Shown here piece by piece: positions 31,943-41,488 of a DNA stretch of 64,000 nt; position 1 is the first letter of the stretch; each line of letters starts with the position of its first letter. This stretch comes from an uncultured Sphingomonadales bacterium (GTDB taxonomy: Bacteria; Pseudomonadota; Alphaproteobacteria; Sphingomonadales; Sphingomonadaceae), in the NCBI GenBank assembly GCA_937898525.1, contig CALCBC010000130.1, positions 1 to 64,000 on the forward strand, given 5' to 3'. Made by a program: the position numbers and the translations under genes. The notes beneath the pieces are model-generated. The model worked only from the letters and a program-made list of their open reading frames with translations. It had not been told where the DNA came from and ran no database searches.

Positions 31943-33517
31943 ATGGCATCAATCTTTCTCGGCCTCGGTGCCAACGGCGAGCGGCAGACGCTCGAACTCT
32001 CGCGGGCCAACCGCCACGGACTCATCGCCGGGGCGACGGGCACCGGCAAGACGGTGACTCTCCAGGGTCTGGCGGAGGATTTTTCGGCTGCCGGCGTGCC
32101 CGTGTTCCTGGCCGACGTGAAGGGCGACCTCGCCGGCATCGCCATGGCCGGCTCGCCGACCTTCAAGAACGCCGACAAGCTCGAGGCGCGCGCCGCCGAG
32201 CTCGGCATGACCGACTACGCCTATGCGGACAATCCGGTCGTGTTCTGGGACCTCTACGGCGAGAAGGGCCACCCGATCCGGACCACGGTGTCGGAGATGG
32301 GCCCGCTGCTGCTCTCGCGCCTGCTCGGGCTCAACGAGACCCAGGAAGGCGTGCTCAACATCGCGTTCCGCTACGCCGACGACGAGGGGCTGCTGCTGCT
32401 CGACCTCGACGACCTGCAGTCGATGCTGGTCTATACCGCCGAGAATGCCGGCGAGCTGACGACCCGTTACGGCAACGTCTCGAAGGCCACCATCGGCACG
32501 ATCCAGCGCCAGTTGCTCGCCCTCGAAAGCCAGGGAGGCGAGCTGTTCTTCGGCGAGCCGGCACTCGAGATTGAGGATTTCATCCGTACCGACGAGCAGG
32601 GCCGGGGGATCGTCAACGTGCTCGCCGCCGACAAGCTGATGCGCACGCCAAAGCTCTACGCGACGTTCCTGCTGTGGCTGCTCGCCGAGCTGTTCGAGGT
32701 GCTGCCCGAGGTCGGCGACCCCGAGAAGCCGAAGCTGGTGTTCTTCTTCGACGAGGCGCACCTGCTGTTCGACGACGCGCCGCAGGCGCTGCTCGAGACG
32801 ATCGAGCAGGTGGTGCGGCTGATCCGCTCGAAGGGCGTGGGCGTGTTCTTCGTCACGCAGAACCCGATCGACATTCCCGAGAAGGTCGCCGGGCAGCTCG
32901 GCAACCGGGTGCAGCATGCGCTGCGCGCCTTCACCCCGCGCGACCAGAAGGCGATCAAGGCGGCAGCCGAGACCTTCCGCATCAACCCCGAGCTCGACGT
33001 TGCCACCGCGATCACCGAGCTCAAGGTCGGCGAAGCGCTGGTCTCGACGCTGATGGAGGACGGCGCGCCGTCGATCGTCCAGCGCACGCTGATCAAGCCG
33101 CCGAGGAGCCGGCTCGGCCCGGTCGACGACAAGGAGCGCGCAATCGTCCAGTCGGTCAGCCCGTTCGCCGGCAAGTACGACACTCGTATCGACCGGGAGA
33201 GCGCCGAGGAAGTGCTCGCGCAGAAGGCCGCCGACGCCGCGGCGACCGCACGCGAGGTGGAGGAGAAGGGCCGGGAGGAAGTCGCAAAGCGCGAGCAGCT
33301 CAGTCCGAGCATCTGGAGCAAGGCTGCGAAGCGCGCCGGCAGCGCGGCGATGGGTTCGGCGGCGGTCATCGCCGCGGCGGCCGTGACCGGGCGCAAGTCG
33401 CGCTCGAATCCGATGCGCAACGCCGCGACCTCCGCCGCCGGCTCGATCGCGACCGATCTCGCCGGCCCGTTCGTCGGCCGCTTCGTGCGCAACCTGATCG
33501 GCGGGCTGATGCGCTAG
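31943..33517 (+). CDS. HerA-like ATPase/helicase (DUF853, YjgR-like)
   Basis: A 524-residue P-loop protein. Walker A is IAGATGTGKTVTLQGLAE and Walker B is KLVFFFDEAHLLFDD, with VFFVTQNPIDIPEKVAGQLG and QHALRAFTPRDQKAIKAAAE after it. It matches the DUF853/HerA-like ATPases (YjgR type), whose role is not settled. The C-terminal ~100 residues are Ala/Lys/Glu-rich then Gly-rich with two weak hydrophobic stretches. AAGGAG precedes ATG 31943. It overlaps the M1 peptidase end by four bases in convergent orientation. Confidence 0.88.
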   Translation: MASIFLGLGANGERQTLELSRANRHGLIAGATGTGKTVTLQGLAEDFSAAGVPVFLADVKGDLAGIAMAGSPTFKNADKLEARAAELGMTDYAYADNPVVFWDLYGEKGHPIRTTVSEMGPLLLSRLLGLNETQEGVLNIAFRYADDEGLLLLDLDDLQSMLVYTAENAGELTTRYGNVSKATIGTIQRQLLALESQGGELFFGEPALEIEDFIRTDEQGRGIVNVLAADKLMRTPKLYATFLLWLLAELFEVLPEVGDPEKPKLVFFFDEAHLLFDDAPQALLETIEQVVRLIRSKGVGVFFVTQNPIDIPEKVAGQLGNRVQHALRAFTPRDQKAIKAAAETFRINPELDVATAITELKVGEALVSTLMEDGAPSIVQRTLIKPPRSRLGPVDDKERAIVQSVSPFAGKYDTRIDRESAEEVLAQKAADAAATAREVEEKGREEVAKREQLSPSIWSKAAKRAGSAAMGSAAVIAAAAVTGRKSRSNPMRNAATSAAGSIATDLAGPFVGRFVRNLIGGLMR

Positions 33518-36183
33518 CCGGCGCGCGCCGCCAGCCACTCGTCGACCTCGCGCGCTAGGCGCGGCTCGGTGTCGAGGCGTTCGCGGATCGCGGCGATGCT
33601 GCGTTCGACGCTGCGGCGCTGGTCGGTTGGCACACTTTCGGCGAACTGCTCGAGCTTGCCGATCATCTCAGGATCGCGCGAGGCGGTAGCGAGGCTCGCG
33701 ATGTAGCCGGTGCGCCCCGAGGCATCGACGAGCGCCTCGACCGCCGCTCGGTTGGCGAGGGCGAAGTCGAACGCGAGCTCGGGATGCTCGCGCGAGACGG
33801 CGGTGATGATCGCGGCGCTGCTCGTCCCGGCCTCGCCGGTCAGCGCGAAGGCCAGTGCCCGTTCGGCCAGCGCGGCATCCTTCGGCGCGCCGAGCAGCGC
33901 GAAGTAAGCCTGGCGCTCGACCGCGGTGGGCGCGGTTGCGGCGAGCTGGGCGAGGCGGTCCCACTCGGCGGCAGTCGCGTTGCGCGCGATGATCCCGAGC
34001 CAGGTGGTCTTGAGCGGGCCGTCGAGCGCCTTCGGGTCGGTCGCCAGGGACTCGAACCGGCGCCGCGCCTCGGCCGCGACCGTTTCGTCGCCCATGTTGC
34101 CGAGAACGCGGATCAGGTCGCCGCGCAGCTCGGTGTCGACCAGCGATTCGTTGGGCCTGGGGTCGAAGCCGAGCTGCCGGAGCCGCGGCAGCCAGGCGTC
34201 GCGCGCGAGTGCGGCAACCGCCGGTCTCTGCTCCTCGGAGGCCACTCCATGGACCTGCCCCCAGCGCGCGATCGCGCCGAGCGCGACGACCGGGTTGGCG
34301 TCCCCGGGCACCTCGACCAGCATGTCGAGCGCACGGCCGACCGCCAGGTAGCCCGCCTGCGCCAGCGCGAACTGATCGCGCACGAGCCCGAGCTGGTCGA
34401 TCGGCTCGAGCTGCGGCAGGGCCTCGACCAGCGCCTGCCCCATGTCGGGCGAATAGAGCGTGCGAAAGTAGCCGAGCTGGCCGCCGTTGACGACGACCGC
34501 GCCGCACCCAGGAAGCTCCAGCGATGCGCTGCCCTCGAGCACGTGGCGCACCGGCGCCGCCGAGCCGACCGTGATCAGCATCGGCACGCGCCAGCGCTGC
34601 GGGTTGGCGGCGACCTCGTCCTTGCGGTCGCGGCTGAACTCGCTCTGCGCCAGCTCGAGCAGCGTCCTTCCCTCGCGGCACTCCGCTTCCGCGCGCACGA
34701 GTGGCACGCCCGGCTGCAACGTGAAATCGTGAGCGATCTCGACCAGGCCCTCGGCGCCGGACTCCTCGACCGCGCGCCACAGGTCGTCGCTGGTCGTGTT
34801 GCCGTAGCGGTGGCGCTGGATGTAGCGGCGGATCCCCTCGCGCCAGGTTTCCTCGCCGGCATAGGCCTCGAGCATCGCGATGACCGCCTCCCCCTTCGAA
34901 TAGGAGATCGCGTCGAACGCGTCGTTGGTCTCAGCCACCGTGCGGATCGGCTGGATCACCGGATGGGTGGTGGCGAAGGCGTCGTAGCCCATCGCGGTTT
35001 CGCGGCCGTTGACCCGTCCGACCAGCGGGTACCAGTCGGGGCGGAACTTCGCGCTCGCCTTGGTCTCCATCCAGCTGGCGAAGCCCTCGTTGAGCCACAG
35101 GTCGTCCCACCAGGCCATGGTGACGATGTCGCCGAACCACTGGTGCGCGATCTCGTGGGCGAGCGCGGTGTACATGTAATTCTGCGTTGCCGGATCGGTG
35201 ATGGTCGGGTCGATCAGCAGAAAGCGCTCGAAGGTCAGGATCGCGCCCCAGTTCTCCATCGCGCCGAAGAACTGCGACTGGCCGGGCGCAGCGATGTTGT
35301 CGAGCTTGGGCAGCGGATAGGGCACGCCGAAGTAGTCGGTGTAATATTCGAGGATCGGCGGGGTCGATTCGAGCGCGAGCCGCGCCTGCTCGCCGCTGCC
35401 CGCCGGACTGACGATGCCGACGTCGACTCCCCCGGGCCCCTTGGTCGAAAGCCGCTCGAAGTCGCCGACCGCGAAGAACAGCAGGTAGCTCGACATGAGC
35501 GGCGTGGTCGCGAAGGTCACCCGCTTGCGCCCGTCCGCCAGCGATTCCTCGCGCACGATCGGCATGTTGCCGACTGCCATCTGCCCGGAGGGCACCACGG
35601 CGGAGAGGTCGAAGGTGGCCTTGTAGCTCGGCTCGTCGAACATTGGCGCGAAGCGGCGCGCGTCGGGCGCCTCGAACTGGGTGAACAGCCCGCGCACGGT
35701 CTCGCCCGTGCGCTTGTCGGGATAGTCGAGGGCGAACAGCCCGGTGGCCTGCGTGTTGATCTTGCCGCTGTACGCGAACGCGAGCCGGTAGCGGCCGGGC
35801 CCGATCGCCTCGGGCGCGACGAGCCGGACAGTCTGCGCTTCCGCGTCGACCTCGGGAATCAGCGCCACGCCTTCGCCCCCGCCGCCCGCCGGCAACAGCT
35901 GTGCCGAGGCAAACTCGAGTTCGTTGGCGTGAAGCGTCAGCGCGTCGGTCCGTTCGTACACCTCGATGTCGATGGCCGTGGTGCCGGTGAAGGCGAGGTT
36001 GGCCGCGTCGGGCACGACCTCGATCGCGTAGTGCAACGGGTGCGCGATGCGCGGCAGGTCGCTCGGCACCGTTTCCGCCAGCGGACCGGAAGCCGGTGCG
36101 GGCGCTGAGGACTGGGCGAACGAGGCGGCGGCGCACCCGGCCAGGAGCAGGCCGGCAAGCGCGGTGGTGACAAGACGCTTCAA
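33514..36183 (-). CDS. M1 family aminopeptidase, lipoprotein
   Basis: About 889 residues. The zinc motif is ALAHEIAHQWFGDIVTMAW with the distal Glu in LNEGFASWMETK, and the substrate N-terminus is bound by GAMENWG. An ERAP1-like C-terminal region follows. I chose TTG 36183 because MKRLVTTALAGLLLAGCAA is a clean lipoprotein signal (LAGC, Cys 17) with GGAG 11 bases ahead. TTG 36219 would add 12 residues (MPEKPTFRSRLS). It trims N-terminal residues from peptides in the periplasm or at the membrane. It lies 71 bp after the histidine kinase gene on the same strand. Confidence 0.92.
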   Translation of the reverse strand: MKRLVTTALAGLLLAGCAAASFAQSSAPAPASGPLAETVPSDLPRIAHPLHYAIEVVPDAANLAFTGTTAIDIEVYERTDALTLHANELEFASAQLLPAGGGGEGVALIPEVDAEAQTVRLVAPEAIGPGRYRLAFAYSGKINTQATGLFALDYPDKRTGETVRGLFTQFEAPDARRFAPMFDEPSYKATFDLSAVVPSGQMAVGNMPIVREESLADGRKRVTFATTPLMSSYLLFFAVGDFERLSTKGPGGVDVGIVSPAGSGEQARLALESTPPILEYYTDYFGVPYPLPKLDNIAAPGQSQFFGAMENWGAILTFERFLLIDPTITDPATQNYMYTALAHEIAHQWFGDIVTMAWWDDLWLNEGFASWMETKASAKFRPDWYPLVGRVNGRETAMGYDAFATTHPVIQPIRTVAETNDAFDAISYSKGEAVIAMLEAYAGEETWREGIRRYIQRHRYGNTTSDDLWRAVEESGAEGLVEIAHDFTLQPGVPLVRAEAECREGRTLLELAQSEFSRDRKDEVAANPQRWRVPMLITVGSAAPVRHVLEGSASLELPGCGAVVVNGGQLGYFRTLYSPDMGQALVEALPQLEPIDQLGLVRDQFALAQAGYLAVGRALDMLVEVPGDANPVVALGAIARWGQVHGVASEEQRPAVAALARDAWLPRLRQLGFDPRPNESLVDTELRGDLIRVLGNMGDETVAAEARRRFESLATDPKALDGPLKTTWLGIIARNATAAEWDRLAQLAATAPTAVERQAYFALLGAPKDAALAERALAFALTGEAGTSSAAIITAVSREHPELAFDFALANRAAVEALVDASGRTGYIASLATASRDPEMIGKLEQFAESVPTDQRRSVERSIAAIRERLDTEPRLAREVDEWLAARAG

Positions 36184-36254
36184 GGAAAGGCGACTCCGGA
36201 AAGTTGGTTTCTCGGGCAACCGCCTAGCAGCGCAAACGCCGAAAGGCGAAGTCC

Positions 36255-37643
36255 TCAGTCGATCGGCAAGCGCAGCTCGGCGAGCAGACCTTCGATCCTG
36301 CCGTCGGCGCCCGTGCGGTTTCGCAGCGCCAGCGTGCCGCCGTGCTGCTCGGCGATCGCCCGGGCGAGTGTGAGGCCAAGGCCGGCGCCGCCGGTCTCGC
36401 GGTTGCGCGACGCCTCACCGCGCGCGAACGGCTCCATCATCGCCGCGATCTCGCCCTCGGGAATGCCCGGGCCGTCGTCCTCGATCCGCACTACCGCCTC
36501 GTCGCCTTCGCGCGCGAGCGACGCGCGCGCCCGCTCGCCGTAGCGCAAGGCGTTGCCGATCAGGTTGCGCAGCGCGCGGCGGAGCCAGGTCGCCCGGAGC
36601 GGCATCGCGATCCGTTGGGTATCGCCGAGCTCGACCGGCTCGCCCATGTCCTCGTACTCCTCGACCACCGAGGAAAGCAGCGCGCCGAGGTCGGTACGCT
36701 CCAGAGGATCGCTGGGCCGCCCCACGCGGGCGAGCGAGAGAATGTCGTCGAGCGAGCGGGTCACGTCCTCGATGCTCGCCACCATCTTGGCGCGCTCGGC
36801 GGGATCCTCGACCGATTCGATGCGCACCCTCAGCGCCGCGAGCGGGGTCTTGAGGTCGTGCCCGATCGCCCCGAGCATGACGTCCTTCTCGTTCAGCAGA
36901 GCGGAAATGCGCGCTTCCATCGCGTTGTGCGCGGCGATAAGCCGGCGGGTGTCGTCGGGGCCCGTGGGTTCGAGCTGGCCGTCGAGCTCGCGAGTCGCCG
37001 CGAATCGCTCGAGCCGGCGGGTCAGCGCGGCGATCGGCCGTGTGATCCGGCGCAGCAGCCAGGCGAGGCCGCCGACGAGCACGACATAGAGCAGCAGCGT
37101 CTGGCCGATCAGCATTCCGAGCTGGCTCGGTTCGGTCTCGGCCAGCGGCCAGCGCGCGACGGTCCATTCCGTCTCGCCCTGGCGCAGCATGCCCGCAATG
37201 AGCATCCGGCCGCGGCCCCACTCGACCCGCTCGCGCGCGTCGAGCTGGTCCATCACGTAGCTGTCGTCGACCACGTCGCGCACGACGACGACCAGCTCGG
37301 CCGGCTCGACACCCTGGCCCTCGAGGATCGAGTGCAGCAGCTCTTCGCGCGTGGTATCGCGCACTTCCCCGGGCAGCACCGGCCGCTCGTCGGTCCGCTG
37401 GATCCGCAGCCGCTGCCAGCGCCCGCGGTTGGCCTTGCCGGGCCGCTGCGGGTCGGACGTGCGGAAATCGAACCGCGGTTCGGTCACCAGCTGGAAGGCG
37501 AGACTGTTGGCCGCGATCATCTCGCGCCGCTGCTCGGCCGAACGATAGAGCAACACGGCCGAGACCGTCTGCGCCACCAGCAGCGCGAGCGCGACGGCCA
37601 GCAGCATCTGGCCGAGCAGGCTTCGCGGAAGGACGTGGCGCAT
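36255..37643 (-). CDS. Sensor histidine kinase of an OmpR-type two-component system
   Basis: A 462-residue kinase. The N-terminal helix (LLGQMLLAVALALLVAQTVSA) and second helix (LIGQTLLLYVVLVGGLAWLLRR) flank a periplasmic loop with no recognised domain. A HAMP linker follows (RPIAALTRRLERFA). The H-box is MLGAIGHDLKTPLAALRVRI. The N, G1 and G2 boxes are in NLIGNALRYGERA, RIEDDGPGIPEGEIAAMMEP and GAGLGLTLARAIAEQHGG. ATG 37643 lies seven bases after the response regulator stop. It forms an operon with the regulator and an EF-hand protein. Confidence 0.93.
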   Translation of the reverse strand: MRHVLPRSLLGQMLLAVALALLVAQTVSAVLLYRSAEQRREMIAANSLAFQLVTEPRFDFRTSDPQRPGKANRGRWQRLRIQRTDERPVLPGEVRDTTREELLHSILEGQGVEPAELVVVVRDVVDDSYVMDQLDARERVEWGRGRMLIAGMLRQGETEWTVARWPLAETEPSQLGMLIGQTLLLYVVLVGGLAWLLRRITRPIAALTRRLERFAATRELDGQLEPTGPDDTRRLIAAHNAMEARISALLNEKDVMLGAIGHDLKTPLAALRVRIESVEDPAERAKMVASIEDVTRSLDDILSLARVGRPSDPLERTDLGALLSSVVEEYEDMGEPVELGDTQRIAMPLRATWLRRALRNLIGNALRYGERARASLAREGDEAVVRIEDDGPGIPEGEIAAMMEPFARGEASRNRETGGAGLGLTLARAIAEQHGGTLALRNRTGADGRIEGLLAELRLPID

Positions 37644-37650
37644 CAACCCG

Positions 37651-38424
37651 TCAGCCGCGGTCCGCGGGCACACGGCGGACGTCGGCGGCGAGGCGATAGC
37701 CGCCGCCCCACACGGTCTGGATCAGCTTGGGATCGCGGCTGTCCTCTTCCATCTTGCGCCGCAGCCGGCTGACCTGGTTGTCGACCGCGCGGTCGAACAG
37801 GTGCGCCTCGCGGCCCTGGACCATGTCGAGCAGCCGGTCGCGGTCGAGCACCTGCCGCGGATGCGTCAGGAACGCGACGAGCAGGCGGAACTCGGCCGAC
37901 GACAGCGGCACCACGGTGCCCTCTGGATCTGTCAGGCGCCGCTTGAGGGGGTCGAGCAGCCAGCCTTCGAACTCGTAGAGAGCGTCTTCCTCGGGAGTTG
38001 CCGAGGCGGCCTTGCTCGCCCGCCGCAGGACCGAGCGGATCCGCGCGACGAGTTCGCGCGGCTCGAACGGCTTCACCACGTAGTCGTCGGCGCCGATCTC
38101 GAGGCCGACAATGCGATCGGTCGCTTCGCCTCTCGCGGTCAGCAGGATGACCGGAATGTTCTTCGCCTCGCTCAGGTGGCGGCACAGCGACAGCCCGTCC
38201 TCACCCGGCATCATGATGTCGAGCAGCACGAGATCCGGCGTCTGCTCGAGCAGCGCCGCGCGGGCCTTGGCGGCGTCTTCCGCCTGGCGCACGACGAAGC
38301 CTTGGCGGACGAGATAGTCGGCCAGCGGCTGTCTCAGGCTGGGCTCGTCGTCGACGAGCAGAATGTGAGTCGCGGTCGGTTCGTTCGCCAGTGCCGCCGT
38401 CTCCGGTTGGTTGTCAGCCTGCAT
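37651..38424 (-). CDS. OmpR-family response regulator
   Basis: A 257-residue regulator. The receiver domain (ILLVDDEPSLRQPLADYLVR to LLDIMMPGEDGLS, phospho-Asp in the latter) includes the conserved switch and K region (ILLTARGEATDRIVGLEIG, DDYVVKPFEPRELVARI). A C-terminal winged-helix domain follows (VVPLSSAEFRLLVAFLTHPR, VDNQVSRLRRKMEED and IQTVWGGGYRLAADV). ATG 38424 overlaps the end of the EF-hand gene by 11 bases, so the two are coupled. It is the partner of the 36255 kinase. Confidence 0.94.
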   Translation of the reverse strand: MQADNQPETAALANEPTATHILLVDDEPSLRQPLADYLVRQGFVVRQAEDAAKARAALLEQTPDLVLLDIMMPGEDGLSLCRHLSEAKNIPVILLTARGEATDRIVGLEIGADDYVVKPFEPRELVARIRSVLRRASKAASATPEEDALYEFEGWLLDPLKRRLTDPEGTVVPLSSAEFRLLVAFLTHPRQVLDRDRLLDMVQGREAHLFDRAVDNQVSRLRRKMEEDSRDPKLIQTVWGGGYRLAADVRRVPADRG

Positions 38425-38953
38425 CGCGGCCCTGTCGACCGCGGCGCATGTGGTGCCGCATCTGTTGGCGCGCTTCGCGGCTTTCCTCAAGGCTGATTGT
38501 ACCATCGCCGTCGGCATCGAGGCGATCGAACCGCGCCAGCGCCGCGCTGGCGAACTCTTCCTGGCTCACGACGCCGTCGCCGTCGGCATCCGCCGAGTGC
38601 GCCAGGCCGGGGCCGATTCCGTGTCGTCCACGCCGGGCGAAGCCAGGCCGGCGGGCAGCTTCGCCTTCGGCGCGGGCCTCGCGGTACCGAGTGCGCCGCG
38701 CCTCGAACTCGGCGAAGCTGAGCTCACCGTTGCCGTCGGTATCGATTCGCTCGAAAGCCTGGCGGCGCGCGGCCCCGCGATCGGCCGCATCGATGCGACC
38801 GTCGCCGTTGACGTCCATCCGCCCGAACATTTCGCCGACGCGCTGCTCGACATTGGCGCGGGTCACGATTCGCGGCTCCGCGCCACGCGCATCGGCGGCG
38901 GTGCCGGCCAGCGCGATGCCCGCGGCTAGCGTCAGGGTAAGCGTCCTGCGCAT
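38414..38953 (-). CDS. Secreted protein with four EF-hands, first gene of a two-component operon
   Basis: A 179-residue protein with signal MRRTLTLTLAAGIALAGTAADA. Four EF-hand loops are visible: DVNGDGRIDAAD, DTDGNGELSFAE, DADGDGVVSQEE and DADGDGTISLEE. The first two pair and the last two pair, separated by an Arg-rich linker. The C-terminus is His/Arg-rich (MRHHMRRGRQGRD). It should bind calcium in the periplasm. The response regulator start overlaps its stop, and the kinase is next, so it is a good candidate modulator or target of that signalling system. Confidence 0.88.
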   Translation of the reverse strand: MRRTLTLTLAAGIALAGTAADARGAEPRIVTRANVEQRVGEMFGRMDVNGDGRIDAADRGAARRQAFERIDTDGNGELSFAEFEARRTRYREARAEGEAARRPGFARRGRHGIGPGLAHSADADGDGVVSQEEFASAALARFDRLDADGDGTISLEESREARQQMRHHMRRGRQGRDAG

Positions 38954-39210
38954 GAGACTCCTCCTGCCCGGGCGGGGTTTGACTTGGCGAGGCCATCAGG
39001 GGCCTTCCGCCGTTCCCGAATCCCCACGACCCGCATTCAGGGTAACGGGGCGCCAGCCTGAAGGGGAGCAAGGGAGCGGCGCCCCGCGACCCGATTGCCG
39101 TTCTACCCTGCCAATGTCGCACCTCTTTGCCGACGGCGGGCAAAAGTGTCGCAAATTGTCTCGCGCGAGCGGGCTTGTTCGCCCTATGCCCGTCGACGCA
39201 TGCGGGCCGA

Positions 39211-39615
39211 TCAGCGCGGCCGGCCCTGCGTGCCGGCTCCGGCGGTGATGAAGAAACCGGTCGCGTGGTCCGGGACGTCCGCCGTGTGCCAGACGCCGGG
39301 CGGGTTGATCGCGTATTCGCCCGGCGACAGCGTCGTGCGGACTTCCTCGCCGTCGATTTCCTGGATCAGCGTCATCGAACCCTCGACGCAGACGACGACC
39401 TCGTCGCCGGCCGGGTGCATCTCCCAGCCCTTCCAGTCCTCGGTGAAGCGGAAGCACGATACCAGCCGGCCCTCGCTGCCGTCGTCGGCGTGGCGCGCGC
39501 CGTAGTCCATGTACCACTGCATGGCGCGCTCATCGCGCGGGAACTCGGGCTGCGGCACGGCCGTGGCGCCCTTGCCGAGATGTATCGGAAAGCGTTCGAG
39601 CGAGCGGACGGTCAT
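39211..39615 (-). CDS. Cupin-fold protein
   Basis: A 134-residue single-domain cupin. The two cupin motifs are recognisable: WEMHPAGDEVVVCVEGSMTL (G-x-x-V-x-x-G-x-x) and LSPGEYAINPPGVWHTADV (His as likely metal ligand). KGWEMHPAGDE holds the first His. The small-molecule substrate is unknown. It follows the aminopeptidase P gene by 30 bases on the same strand and may be co-transcribed. Confidence 0.8.
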   Translation of the reverse strand: MTVRSLERFPIHLGKGATAVPQPEFPRDERAMQWYMDYGARHADDGSEGRLVSCFRFTEDWKGWEMHPAGDEVVVCVEGSMTLIQEIDGEEVRTTLSPGEYAINPPGVWHTADVPDHATGFFITAGAGTQGRPR

Positions 39616-39645
39616 GCGGCATTCTCCCGGAAGACAACCTCGCCC

Positions 39646-41451
39646 CTACAGGGGCGCGCACGCCTGTTCGAGCCAGGCCAGCGCCGCGCCCTCGATCCGC
39701 GGCGCGAGCACCTCGCGCACCCGCGCGTGGTAGGCGTTCCACCACGCGACTTCCGCCTCGTTCAGCAGTGTGCGGTCGACCAGCCTCCGGTCGATCGGCG
39801 CCAGCGTCAGCGTCTCGAACCCGAGCCACTCGCCTTCGCCCCCGTCAATCTCGCGCGGCTCGACCAGCACCAGGTTCTCGATGCGGATGCCGTACTCACC
39901 GGTCTTGTAGTAGCCGGGCTCGTTCGAGAGGATCATCCCGGCCATCAGCTCCTGCTCGGTACCGGCCTGCCCCCCGCGGGGCTTGGCGATGCGCTGCGGG
40001 CCCTCGTGCACCGCGAGGAACGCGCCGACGCCGTGCCCCGTGCCGTGGGCGTAGTCGAGGCCCGCCTGCCACAGGAACTGGCGCGCGAGCGTGTCGAGCT
40101 GCGAGCCGGTAGTCCCCTGCGGGAAGGTCTGCACTGCGAGAGCGATGTGCCCCTTGAGCACGCGGGTGAAGCGGTCCTTGACCTCGGCCGGCGGCTCGCC
40201 CGGCCCGATCCACACGGTACGGGTGATGTCGGTCGTGCCGTCGGCGTATTGGCCACCCGAATCGACGAGATAGACGCTGTCCGGATCGAGCCGGCGGTTG
40301 GTCTCCTCGCTGACCCGGTAGTGAACGATCGCCCCGTTAGGGCCGGCGCCGCTGATCGTGTCGAACGACAGGTCGCGCAGGTCGCCGGTGTCCTTGCGAA
40401 ATTCGTGCAACCGCGCGGCGGCAGACAGCTCGTCGACCGTGCCCTTCGGCCCCTCGACCGACAGCCAGTGGAGGAACCGCGCCACGGCCGCGCCGTCGCG
40501 CGCCTGCGCCGCGCGGTGGCCGGCGCGCTCGGCCTCGTTCTTGATCGCCTTGGGCAGCACGACCGGGTCGGTGGCGCGCACGACTTCGGCCCCGGCCGCC
40601 TCGAGCGCGGTGAAGATCGCCGCGACCGAGCGATCGGGATCGGCCGCAACCCGCTTGCCTGAAAGCGCGGCCAGCGCCGCGGTGAAGGTGTCGCGCGGGC
40701 GCACGCGCACCGCGTTGCCGAGATGCGCGGCGACTTCGGGCGGCACCTTGCCCGGGGCGATGAACCAGTCCGCCGTGCCGTCGGCATGCGCGATCACATA
40801 GGACAGCGCCACCGGGGTGCGGTCGACGTCCGAGCCGCGCACGTTGAGCAGCCAGGCGACCGAATCGAGCGCCGAGATCACCGCCGCGTCGAGCTTCTCG
40901 GCCTTGAGCCACTCGCCGACCTCGGCGCGCTTGTCGGCGCTCGAGCGGCCTGCAAGCGCGTCATCCTGCACGAAGGCCGGGGCAGAGGATGGCTCCGGAC
41001 GGTCCTGCCAGACCGCGTCGACCGGGTTGGCCTCGACCGGGACCAGCTCTGCACCCACCTTTTCGAGCGCCTTGGCGGTCGCCTTCACCCAGCCGCTCGT
41101 GTGCAGCCACGGATCGAAGCCGATCTTCGCCCCCTCGGCCGCGTTCTCGGCCAGCCAGTCGGCCAGCTTGTCCTGCGGCACCGACTTGTATTCGTAGAGC
41201 CGCCCGTCGACCTGGTCGCGGACCTGCAGCGTGTAGCGCCCGTCGACGAAGATCGCCGCCTTGTCCCTCAGCACCGCCGCCGTTCCGGCCGAACCGCCGA
41301 ACCCCGTCAGCCAGGCGAGCCGCTGGGCATAGGCGCCGACGTATTCCGAAAGGTGCTCGTCCGAGATCGGGATCACGAACCCGTCGAGGCCCTGCCGCTC
41401 GAGCTCCTTGCGCAGCGCGGCGAGCCGGGCTTCGTGGGTCTGCATCAGCAT
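39646..41451 (-). CDS. M24B aminopeptidase P (Xaa-Pro aminopeptidase)
   Basis: A 601-residue three-domain aminopeptidase P. Residues ~1-310 are two creatinase-like N-terminal domains (GFVIPISDEHLSEYVGAYAQ). The C-terminal M24 pita-bread domain carries the metal ligands VDSGGQYADGTTDITRTV (two Asp), GTGHGVGAFLAVHEGP (His), LSNEPGYYKTG (Glu) and GFETLTLAPID (Glu). It removes N-terminal residues before proline. AAAGGA lies nine bases before ATG 41451. The start is 37 bp from the divergent oligopeptidase B start. Confidence 0.93.
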   Translation of the reverse strand: MLMQTHEARLAALRKELERQGLDGFVIPISDEHLSEYVGAYAQRLAWLTGFGGSAGTAAVLRDKAAIFVDGRYTLQVRDQVDGRLYEYKSVPQDKLADWLAENAAEGAKIGFDPWLHTSGWVKATAKALEKVGAELVPVEANPVDAVWQDRPEPSSAPAFVQDDALAGRSSADKRAEVGEWLKAEKLDAAVISALDSVAWLLNVRGSDVDRTPVALSYVIAHADGTADWFIAPGKVPPEVAAHLGNAVRVRPRDTFTAALAALSGKRVAADPDRSVAAIFTALEAAGAEVVRATDPVVLPKAIKNEAERAGHRAAQARDGAAVARFLHWLSVEGPKGTVDELSAAARLHEFRKDTGDLRDLSFDTISGAGPNGAIVHYRVSEETNRRLDPDSVYLVDSGGQYADGTTDITRTVWIGPGEPPAEVKDRFTRVLKGHIALAVQTFPQGTTGSQLDTLARQFLWQAGLDYAHGTGHGVGAFLAVHEGPQRIAKPRGGQAGTEQELMAGMILSNEPGYYKTGEYGIRIENLVLVEPREIDGGEGEWLGFETLTLAPIDRRLVDRTLLNEAEVAWWNAYHARVREVLAPRIEGAALAWLEQACAPL

Positions 41452-41488
41452 TGTTGCGGTCCTTTCCCCACCTACATAGAGGCGGCCC

